Positions 7,776 to 14,533 of a stretch of 23,019 bases of DNA are shown one piece after another (position 1 is the first letter of the stretch; each line of letters opens with the position of its first letter). Made by a program: the position numbers and the translations under genes. Under the pieces are notes generated by a model. It worked only from the letters and a program-made list of their open reading frames with translations. It did no database searches and was not told the origin of the DNA. Source of the stretch: Nitrospira lenta (lineage in GTDB: Bacteria; Nitrospirota; Nitrospiria; Nitrospirales; Nitrospiraceae); NCBI GenBank assembly GCA_945906715.1, contig CAMDRK010000009.1:1-23019 (forward strand). Reading direction: 5' to 3'.

Positions 7776-8363
7776 ATGAGTGCTCCATCACTGATAAAGC
7801 AAGTCCTCCAAGCCGCATTGTTCTATGAGATCTGGGATGCGATGAAGGTGACATTCAAGCACATGTTCCACAAGCCCATCACGTTCCAGTATCCACGGGA
7901 GCAGCGAACCCTTCCCGATACCCACCGAGGGGCGCTCGCGCTCTTACGTTACGACGATCACCAGGAACGGTGTGTCGGCTGCGACCTCTGCGAAGCCGCC
8001 TGCCCATCCCGCTGCATCAAGGTCATTAGCTTGGAAGATCCGGAGCGTCCACTCCAGCGATTCGCCAGCGAGTTTTATATCGACATTACGAAATGCGTCT
8101 TTTGCGGCTACTGCGTCGAAGCTTGTCCCGTCAACGCGCTGGCGATGACGAAGATGTACGAGTTCTCAACTCATGATAAGCGCACCTTGCTGTTCGACAA
8201 GAAGCGGCTGTACGAAATCGGTGAACGTCATCTCGACGATGCAAAGAAATACCTGTACGCGCATAATCAGGAAAAGAACGTTGAGGAAAGCAGGGAATAT
8301 CGGTATTATTTCCCGCAATCGGTACTGAAGCCAACCCAACCACCACCCAAGCATCTAGGCTAA
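7776..8363 (+). CDS. nuoI: NADH-quinone oxidoreductase subunit I (two 4Fe-4S clusters)
   Basis: A 195-residue ferredoxin-like subunit that carries clusters N6a and N6b between NuoG and NuoB. Both 8Fe ferredoxin motifs are intact: Cys66/69/72/76 (CVGCDLCEAACP) and Cys107/110/113/117 (CVFCGYCVEACP). The N-terminal amphipathic segment (about 10-32) fits the membrane-surface anchor of the family. A C-terminal region rich in charged residues, ending in PTQPPPKHLG, is slightly longer than in E. coli. The ATG is preceded by AGGAAG at a good distance. It sits directly after nuoG where nuoH-nuoI would be expected. Confidence 0.97.
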   Translation: MSAPSLIKQVLQAALFYEIWDAMKVTFKHMFHKPITFQYPREQRTLPDTHRGALALLRYDDHQERCVGCDLCEAACPSRCIKVISLEDPERPLQRFASEFYIDITKCVFCGYCVEACPVNALAMTKMYEFSTHDKRTLLFDKKRLYEIGERHLDDAKKYLYAHNQEKNVEESREYRYYFPQSVLKPTQPPPKHLG

Positions 8364-8371
8364 GTCATTCA

Positions 8372-8896
8372 ATGGTTTTGGTATTTTTCTCCTATTTTGC
8401 CCTGGCCAGTATTGCTGCGGGCGTCATGACCGTCTCGCTTAAGAACCCGGTGCATTGCGGCGTGGCGCTTCTGGCCCTATTGCTCCATGTCTCCGGACTA
8501 TTCATCATTCTTAACGCTGAGTTCCTCTGGGCCGTGCAGGTTATCGTTTACGCCGGCGCAATCCTCGTGTTGTACCTCTTCGTACTGATGCTCATGAACT
8601 TGAAGACCGACGATCGGTATTTCCACTCTTCGTACCTGTACTTTCTGATCCCGGCAGCGATCGGATCATTGTACGTGCTGGCCCTCCTGATCCGTTCACC
8701 CTTCGGAGGCACAAAGGGCGATGCGCCGGCTGAGGCAGTACTCCGGGACGGCGATACCCACGCGGTCGGGATCAAGATGTTCAGCGAATATCTGTTGCAG
8801 TTCGAAATCGTCGGGGTATTTCTGCTGGGCGCCGTCATTGGAGCGATCGTCCTGGCAAAAACTCCAAAGCAGGCCCATCCGGAACGTAAGGGGTAA
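8372..8896 (+). CDS. nuoJ: NADH-quinone oxidoreductase subunit J
   Basis: A 174-residue membrane subunit with five predicted helices. The conserved helix 2-3 region is clear: NPVHCGVALLALLLHVSGLF, then FLWAVQVIVYAGAILVLYLF, the family's helix-3 signature containing the pi-bulge. The last helix is EIVGVFLLGAVIGAIVLAK. The start lies 8 bases after the nuoI stop with only a weak ribosome-binding site. The stop codon TAA is part of the first unit (GGGGTAA) of the heptamer repeat that separates nuoJ from nuoK, so the last residues (RKG) may be repeat-derived. Confidence 0.95.
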   Translation: MVLVFFSYFALASIAAGVMTVSLKNPVHCGVALLALLLHVSGLFIILNAEFLWAVQVIVYAGAILVLYLFVLMLMNLKTDDRYFHSSYLYFLIPAAIGSLYVLALLIRSPFGGTKGDAPAEAVLRDGDTHAVGIKMFSEYLLQFEIVGVFLLGAVIGAIVLAKTPKQAHPERKG

Positions 8897-8976
8897 GGGG
8901 TCAGGCGTGAGGGGACGAACGAGAAGAGAGAAGACAAGAGTGCGTACACTTCACGTCTCACGCTTCACGCTTCACG
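8890..8976. repeat. Heptamer-tandem repeat 2 (nuoJ-nuoK junction)
   Basis: The left arm has G-rich 7-bp units GGGGTAA GGGGTCA GGCGTGA GGGGACG (8890-8917). The right arm has C-rich units CTTCACG TCTCACG CTTCACG CTTCACG (8949-8976). A purine-only tract lies between (about 8919-8932). The arms are opposite in strand character, but only the GCGTGAG core is exactly complementary, so this copy would fold poorly. The architecture (G-rich heptamers, spacer, C-rich heptamers) matches the copies at nuoD-nuoG and nuoM2-nuoN. Confidence 0.75.
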
Positions 8977-8983
8977 GGTAACT

Positions 8984-9286
8984 ATGGTTCCATTAAGCGC
9001 ATACGTGGCCGTCAGCGCCGTCCTCTTTATTACCGGACTGCTGGGCGTGGTGATCAGACGGAACTTCATCATCGTATTGATGTCTGTCGAAATCATGCTG
9101 AATGCGGCAAACATCAACCTTGTGGCCTTTTCCTATTACTTGGAATCCATGGCAGGCCAGCTGGTGGCCCTCTTCATCATCGCCATTGCGGCGGGGGAAG
9201 CGGCGATCGGGCTGGCCATCATCATCGTCGTGTTCCGTGGAAAGATCTCCACCAACGTGGATGAGATGAATCTCTTAAAGTGGTAA
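8984..9286 (+). CDS. nuoK: NADH-quinone oxidoreductase subunit K
   Basis: A 100-residue, three-helix membrane subunit. Its length, and the two buried glutamates required for proton translocation, match the family exactly: Glu36 in LMSVEIMLNAANINLVAFS and Glu72 in AIAAGEAAIGLAIIIVVFRG. The ribosome-binding site is weak because the heptamer repeat ends 7 bases upstream. The stop is separated from the GTG of nuoL by a single base, indicating tight coupling. Confidence 0.97.
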   Translation: MVPLSAYVAVSAVLFITGLLGVVIRRNFIIVLMSVEIMLNAANINLVAFSYYLESMAGQLVALFIIAIAAGEAAIGLAIIIVVFRGKISTNVDEMNLLKW

Positions 9287-9287
9287 C

Positions 9288-11252
9288 GTGACCGATCTGC
9301 TCATACAACTTATTCCGTTGTTCCCTTTGCTGGCCGTAATCTTAAACGGACTCCTGGGCACGCGGTATTCCCACGACTTCGCGCACCGGCTTGCTTGGGG
9401 ATCGGTGGGTCTGTCGTTTCTCTGCACAGTCGGCGTCTTCGTCGACATCTTGCGGACCGGCACGGCCCACGAGGTCATCGCCTACCGGTGGATCTTCGGA
9501 GGCGACCTCACCGTCAATCTGGCCTATCTCGTCGATCCTCTCACATGCATCATGCTGCTTGTCGTCACGGGAGTCGGACTCCTGATTCACATCTATTCCG
9601 TCGGCTATATGCATGGAGAGGCCGGATTTACGCGCTTCTTCACCTACATGAACCTCTTCATGGTCTCCATGTTGCTCCTCGTCATGGGGAACAATTATGT
9701 TGTGCTGTTCATCGGCTGGGAAGGGGTGGGGCTCTGTTCCTATCTGTTGATCGGCTACTACTACACCAAAGTCTCTGCCGCCAAAGCCGCTTCGAAAGCC
9801 TTTGTGGTGAACCGCATCGGCGACGCTGGCTTCCTGTTGGCCATTTTTCTCATCTTCATCAATTTCAAGACGCTCGACTATACGAAAGTCTTTGCCCAGG
9901 TCGGCCAGCTCTCGCCGGAGATGGCCACGGCAATTGCTCTCTGTTTACTCGTCGGCGCAATCGGGAAATCGGCCCAGCTCCCTCTGTATACCTGGCTCCC
10001 GGACGCAATGGAGGGGCCGACGCCGGTCAGCGCGCTCATCCACGCGGCAACGATGGTGACGGCCGGGGTCTACATGATTGTGCGGAACCATGCCATTTTC
10101 GATTTATCGCCGACGGCCATGACAACCGTCGGCGTCATCGGCGGCCTGACGGCCTTGTTTGCCGCCACCATCGGCCTCGTGCAAACGGATATCAAGCGTG
10201 TCTTAGCCTATTCGACGGTGAGCCAGCTCGGATACATGTTTCTCGGGTGCGGGATCGGAGCCTATACGGCTGCCGTGTTCCATCTTGTGACCCATGCCTT
10301 CTTCAAGGCCCTCCTGTTCCTCACAGCCGGATCGGTGATCCACGCACTTTCGGGCGAGCAAGATATTCGAAAGATGGGCGGCCTCAAATCCAAGATCCCT
10401 TGGACCTATCGGATGTTTCTGGTCGGCACGATTGCCATTGCAGGCATTCCGCCGTTGGCAGGCTTCTGGAGTAAAGATGAAATCCTGGCCCATGCCTTTA
10501 CCAATCACCACTATATGCTGTATGGCATGGCTGCCGTCGCCGCGCTCCTGACCTCCTTCTACATGTTTCGTCTGGTCTATCTGACCTTTTACGGCACATC
10601 CCGCATGGACCATCATACGGAGGAACATGTCCATGAGTCCCCGATGGTGATGGTCGGTCCATTGCTGGCATTAGGCGTGCTGTCCATTCTCGGTGGGTTC
10701 ATGGGGTTTCCCCCTGACCAGGGCTGGCTCCATCAATTCCTTGCACCGGTCGCAGGCGCGGTAGGCGAGCATGAGGTGAGCACCGGACTCGTGCTCACCC
10801 TTATGATGGTTGCTACGGGAATTGCGCTGATTGGCTGGGGTCTTGCGCACTATTTTTATAGTGTGAATCCCTCGATGCCCGATCGCCTGGCGGAACAATT
10901 CCAGACTGCCTACACGACAGTGCTCAACAAGTACTACGTCGATGAACTCTATGACCTGTTATGGGTGGAGCCGACCAAGAAGTTGGGGCTTCTGTTCGAC
11001 TGGTTCGACCGCACCGTCATCGATGGCCTCGTGCGCAGCGTCGCACAGGCTGCTGACTGGGCCGCAGCTGGTTCGACTTGGGCTGAGAAATACGTGATCT
11101 ACGGCGGCCTCAATATCATCGGCTACGGCAACCATCTTGCCGCCCGCCAGTGGCGGCAACTACAAAGCGGCATGGTGCATCATTACGCCGCCATCATTGT
11201 GGCAGGATTGTTTCTGCTAGCGGTCATTATTCAGTTCATCGTGCAACTATAA
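9288..11252 (+). CDS. nuoL: NADH-quinone oxidoreductase subunit L with elongated lateral helix
   Basis: A 654-residue antiporter-like proton-pumping subunit at the distal end of the membrane arm, starting with GTG one base after nuoK. The key residues are intact: Glu145 in FIGWEGVGLCSYLLIG and Lys227 in GAIGKSAQLPLYTWLPDAME. The classic block TPVSALIHAATMVTAGVY follows. It is about 40 residues longer than E. coli NuoL. Much of the excess lies in the C-terminal lateral (HL) helix. Between the conserved YDLLWVEP (ending at residue 562) and the final transmembrane helix (from about 629) there are 66 residues, against roughly 37-41 in ordinary NuoL as I recall them. Such an insertion is the known signature of complexes with a fourth pumping subunit. 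Confidence 0.96.
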   Translation: MTDLLIQLIPLFPLLAVILNGLLGTRYSHDFAHRLAWGSVGLSFLCTVGVFVDILRTGTAHEVIAYRWIFGGDLTVNLAYLVDPLTCIMLLVVTGVGLLIHIYSVGYMHGEAGFTRFFTYMNLFMVSMLLLVMGNNYVVLFIGWEGVGLCSYLLIGYYYTKVSAAKAASKAFVVNRIGDAGFLLAIFLIFINFKTLDYTKVFAQVGQLSPEMATAIALCLLVGAIGKSAQLPLYTWLPDAMEGPTPVSALIHAATMVTAGVYMIVRNHAIFDLSPTAMTTVGVIGGLTALFAATIGLVQTDIKRVLAYSTVSQLGYMFLGCGIGAYTAAVFHLVTHAFFKALLFLTAGSVIHALSGEQDIRKMGGLKSKIPWTYRMFLVGTIAIAGIPPLAGFWSKDEILAHAFTNHHYMLYGMAAVAALLTSFYMFRLVYLTFYGTSRMDHHTEEHVHESPMVMVGPLLALGVLSILGGFMGFPPDQGWLHQFLAPVAGAVGEHEVSTGLVLTLMMVATGIALIGWGLAHYFYSVNPSMPDRLAEQFQTAYTTVLNKYYVDELYDLLWVEPTKKLGLLFDWFDRTVIDGLVRSVAQAADWAAAGSTWAEKYVIYGGLNIIGYGNHLAARQWRQLQSGMVHHYAAIIVAGLFLLAVIIQFIVQL

Positions 11253-11261
11253 AGCGCTGTC

Positions 11262-12821
11262 ATGATAGAAGAACTGGCATCAACGTTTCCCATTCTCACC
11301 TGTATTCTTTTTCTCCCCGTCATCGGAGCCGTAGTCCTGTGGCTGTTCGACGACGAGGACATGGTCCGGACCTCTGCCTTGGCGATTGCCCTTTTGGAAC
11401 TGGCCCTCTGCGTATTCGTGCTCCTGCGATTCGTTCCCGAATCGGCTGCCATGCAGTTTTCCGAACACGTGCCGTGGATTCCCGCCCTCGGAATCAGCTA
11501 TCACCTCGCGGTCGATGGAATCAGTGTGCTGTTCGTTGGGCTCACCGCCTTTCTCACGGTTCTGATCGTCATCTATAGTTGGGACACCGTCCGCCATCAA
11601 GTGAAACTCTATATGATGGCGCTCCTTGCACTCGAAACCACCGTAATGGGGGTCTTCATTTCCATCGACTTGATCCTCTTCTTCGTTTTTTGGGAACTCA
11701 TGCTCATTCCCAGTTACTTTCTGATCAAGCTCTGGGGCGGAGGAGCGGAGCGGCACTACGCGGCGCTAAAATTCGTGCTCTATACCTTGCTTGGCAGCGT
11801 CTTTATGTTAGTGGGCATTGTTCTCCTGGACATCAATTATCACCAGTGGGCGACACTACGCCATATAGAACCAACCTACTCCTTCGACTTACTGGACCTG
11901 CTCTCCGTCCCGATTCCGTTCGGGCAACAAGTCCTCATTTTCTGGCTGTTGTTCCTCGGCTTCGCATTCAAGGCTCCGGTGTTTCCCTTCCATACCTGGC
12001 TCCCGGACGCCCTCTTCGAAGGTCCGATCGGCATGGCAGTAGTGCTGGGCGGATTGAAGCTCGGGACATTCGGCTTCATCCGGTTCAGCATTCCGTTGCT
12101 CCCAGACGCATCGAAAAGCCAGACCGTCGTCTCAATTATCATGGCGCTGGGATTGGCGGCAGTTCTCTACGGAGCCATTTTAGCGCTGGTCCAACAAGAT
12201 TTACGCCGGCTCCTGGCCTTCAGCAGCATCAGCCATCTCGGGTTTGTGGTGATCGGCCTGTTCGCCCTAAATTTTCAGGGGCTCCAAGGCAGCCTGCTCA
12301 CCATGATCAACTTGGGATTCAGTACGGCAGGTCTGTTCTTCATTGCGGGCTTCCTCTACTCACGACAGCAGAGCACCCAACTGGGCTCACTGGGCGGCAT
12401 GGCCAAGCAGACCCCCTTGATCGCATGCTTTTTCTTATTCCTCGGTCTGGCGGGAATCGGCTTGCCCGGCACCGGCAGCTTCGTCGGTGAATTCCTCATC
12501 CTCTTGGGAGCCTTCAAGGCCAATTGGATATATGGTGCGATCGCGGTCACCGGCGTGATCCTTAGCGCGGCCTATTTTCTCTGGTACTACGAACGGTCGA
12601 TGCTGGGACCGCTCGGCAAGGCCGTCAAGGACTCCATTCGCGATCTGCATCCCCGAGAAATACTCATCGCGTCGGCCTTGTCGCTCATGATCCTGTGGAT
12701 CGGCCTCTATCCCTCCCCCTTCTTGAAAATGATGAACGGGTCGGTTCAGGCATTGGTGGATCGACTGGAACGGGGAACCGTGGCGTCGCTCGAGCCCAAA
12801 CAGCCGGTAAGGGTGGATTAA
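11262..12821 (+). CDS. nuoM: NADH-quinone oxidoreductase subunit M, first copy
   Basis: A 519-residue antiporter-like pump subunit of conventional type. The three key charged residues are present: Glu145 in FVFWELMLIPSYFLIKLWGG, Lys237 in GFAFKAPVFPFHTWLPDALF and Glu410 in GTGSFVGEFLILLGAF. A second conserved lysine is Lys266 in VVLGGLKLGTFGFIRF. The start lies 9 bases after nuoL without a strong ribosome-binding site. Conservation is canonical throughout, unlike the second copy that follows after 5 bases. Confidence 0.96.
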   Translation: MIEELASTFPILTCILFLPVIGAVVLWLFDDEDMVRTSALAIALLELALCVFVLLRFVPESAAMQFSEHVPWIPALGISYHLAVDGISVLFVGLTAFLTVLIVIYSWDTVRHQVKLYMMALLALETTVMGVFISIDLILFFVFWELMLIPSYFLIKLWGGGAERHYAALKFVLYTLLGSVFMLVGIVLLDINYHQWATLRHIEPTYSFDLLDLLSVPIPFGQQVLIFWLLFLGFAFKAPVFPFHTWLPDALFEGPIGMAVVLGGLKLGTFGFIRFSIPLLPDASKSQTVVSIIMALGLAAVLYGAILALVQQDLRRLLAFSSISHLGFVVIGLFALNFQGLQGSLLTMINLGFSTAGLFFIAGFLYSRQQSTQLGSLGGMAKQTPLIACFFLFLGLAGIGLPGTGSFVGEFLILLGAFKANWIYGAIAVTGVILSAAYFLWYYERSMLGPLGKAVKDSIRDLHPREILIASALSLMILWIGLYPSPFLKMMNGSVQALVDRLERGTVASLEPKQPVRVD

Positions 12822-12826
12822 TTCCT

Positions 12827-14533
12827 ATGGGTGACTACGCGCTGCTCTATATTCTGTTTGCCCCCTTCGTGGGAGCCATCGCGCTGATCTTCGTCTCCAA
12901 CCGGCAAACGATGCTCGTGCGAGGGATAGCCGCGGGATCAGCCCTTGTCTCTTTGCTTGCCTCGCTCTATCTGTTCGTCACCTACGATCACGTGAAGGCG
13001 GGATTTCAATTCGTCCAGCGATTCGAATGGTCACGCCAACTAGGCATTTCGCTCTACCTCGGAGTGGATGGAATCGGCACCCCGCTGGTGCTGGCGTCGA
13101 GCATCTTGTTATTCGCGGGGATTTTCGTGTCCTGGCATATCAAAGACCGGATGAAAGAATTTTATATCTGGCTGCTCATCCTCGCCGCCGCCACGATCGG
13201 CGTCTTCATGTCGTTGGACCTGTTCTTTCTCTTCTTCTTCTACGAAATGTCCGTAATCCCAATGTATCTCCTGTTGGGCATGTGGGGAAGTCACACGAAA
13301 AAATACAACGAGATGACGGATCCTGAAGGCCTCAAACAACGGGATTCAGTCGGATTCATCTTCAACTTCGGATCTAACAGCAAAGAGTACGCTGCGATGA
13401 AACTGGTGCTTTTTCTTTCGGCTTTTGCCGTCGCAGCGCTGATGGGCATCTTGCTGATCTACAAATACGCGGGGCTCAATACCTTCGACATTCTGGTCCT
13501 GCGTGATCAAGCCAAGCTGATGAACATCCCGGTCTTGGGCACCACGCTCGACAAGATCATTTGGATCCTGATCTTCTTCGGCTTTGCTTCGATTGCGCCG
13601 CTCTGGCCGCTGCACTCCTGGTCTCCTGTGGGCCACGCAGCCGCTCCGGCCGCCACGAGCATGCTGCATGCGGGCGTGCTGATGAAGCTCGGTCATTTTT
13701 CCATCATCCGGGTGGCCTTTGAGATTCTGCCGGAGACCACCAGAGAACTCATGCCTATCGCAGCCGTGCTCTGCATGTTCAGTATCGTCTATGGCGGGTT
13801 CGTCGCGTTCTACGCCAAAGACACCAAGTACGTCATCGGATATTCCAGTTCCAGTCACATGGGGTATGTCTTTTTGGGCATGGCCGCCTTGGACTACATC
13901 AGCTTGACCGGCGCGGTGATGTATATGTTTGCGCACGCCATGGCCACAGGTATGCTCTTTGCCATGGCCGGGTGGGTGTACGATCAGACGCACACGCGCG
14001 ACATTCCCTCCCTCGGCGGGCTCTCGAACCGCATGCCGTTCATCTCCGGCTGTTTCGTGATTGCGTGCATGGCCTCGATCGGCGTGCCCGGCACCGTGAA
14101 CTTCATCGCCGAAGTGATGATCATCGTCGGCAGTTGGAACAAGTACCCGCTCCAAGTCATCGTGGCCGTGGTCGGCATCGTCTTGACCCTGGCCTACTTG
14201 TTCAAGATGATGCGCGGGCTTTTCTACGGACCCATGGACCAGAAATACAGTCACGCACACGACGCAGTCTCCGCGGCTGATCGTCTGCCGCTCATGATCA
14301 TGATTGCCGTCAGCATCGGGTTCTTTTTCTTCCCCATGCATCTCTACAATGTCGTGAGATCCGGCGTCGATCCCTTAATCGCAAAGATCACCCGCGTCGT
14401 GCCAGTAGCACAGACAGGTGAAGGGTCAGGGGTGAGGAGTGCGGCGAGCGCCACTCCCCGGACCTCTGATACTCCGCTCTTGGCGAACAACCCCTCACCC
14501 CTGACCCCTGACCCCTCACGGGGGTCGGAATGA
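12827..14533 (+). CDS. nuoM: NADH-quinone oxidoreductase subunit M, divergent second copy
   Basis: A 568-residue antiporter-like subunit. I start it at the ATG at 12827 (MGDYALLYIL), 5 bases after nuoM1. An upstream in-frame start inside nuoM1 would add a hydrophilic 44-residue leader with no precedent. Glu140 (FFFYEMSVIPMYLLLGMW), Lys287 (MLHAGVLMKLGHF) and Glu429 (GTVNFIAEVMII) are kept. The TM7 lysine is not: the segment reads GFASIAPLWPLHSW, with Ile256 where NuoM1 has Lys237. The following LPDA is SPVG. A hydrophilic insertion of about 27 residues (TKKYNEMTDPEGLKQR...) lies between the Glu140 helix and KEYAAMK. The C-terminal 40 or so residues are low-complexity Ser/Pro/Gly and are encoded by heptamer repeat 3. 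The stop overlaps nuoN (ATGA). Confidence 0.93.
   Translation: MGDYALLYILFAPFVGAIALIFVSNRQTMLVRGIAAGSALVSLLASLYLFVTYDHVKAGFQFVQRFEWSRQLGISLYLGVDGIGTPLVLASSILLFAGIFVSWHIKDRMKEFYIWLLILAAATIGVFMSLDLFFLFFFYEMSVIPMYLLLGMWGSHTKKYNEMTDPEGLKQRDSVGFIFNFGSNSKEYAAMKLVLFLSAFAVAALMGILLIYKYAGLNTFDILVLRDQAKLMNIPVLGTTLDKIIWILIFFGFASIAPLWPLHSWSPVGHAAAPAATSMLHAGVLMKLGHFSIIRVAFEILPETTRELMPIAAVLCMFSIVYGGFVAFYAKDTKYVIGYSSSSHMGYVFLGMAALDYISLTGAVMYMFAHAMATGMLFAMAGWVYDQTHTRDIPSLGGLSNRMPFISGCFVIACMASIGVPGTVNFIAEVMIIVGSWNKYPLQVIVAVVGIVLTLAYLFKMMRGLFYGPMDQKYSHAHDAVSAADRLPLMIMIAVSIGFFFFPMHLYNVVRSGVDPLIAKITRVVPVAQTGEGSGVRSAASATPRTSDTPLLANNPSPLTPDPSRGSE
14417..14523. repeat. Heptamer-tandem inverted repeat 3 (inside nuoM2 3' end)
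   Basis: The left arm contains AGGGTCA GGGGTGA GGAGTGC (14422-14442). The right arm is CCCCTCA CCCCTGA CCCCTGA CCCCTCA (14491-14518) followed by CGGGG. Positions 14418-14441 pair with 14496-14519 at 21 of 24 positions, around a spacer of about 54 bases that contains its own small hairpin (GAGTG..CACTC). The element is read in frame as the NuoM2 tail and ends 7 bases before the nuoN ATG. Confidence 0.8.

Noticed and set aside
9395..10474. A 359-codon open frame on the plus strand, out of frame inside nuoL
   Set aside because: It is Arg/His/Ser/Pro-rich and overlaps highly conserved NuoL residues, including Lys227, so it is not a separate gene.
11579..12490. A 303-codon open frame on the plus strand, out of frame inside nuoM1
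   Set aside because: Arginine- and proline-rich composition, no ribosome-binding site, and the real NuoM1 frame covers it.
12695..12826. Upstream in-frame start for nuoM2 giving a 612-residue protein
   Set aside because: The extra 44 residues lie inside nuoM1, are hydrophilic and unlike any NuoM N-terminus. The ATG at 12827 begins a typical hydrophobic NuoM start.
13346..14341. A 331-codon open frame on the minus strand, opposite nuoM2
   Set aside because: It is His/Asp/Gly-rich, has no family motif, and lies wholly opposite a conserved complex I gene; it is a composition shadow.
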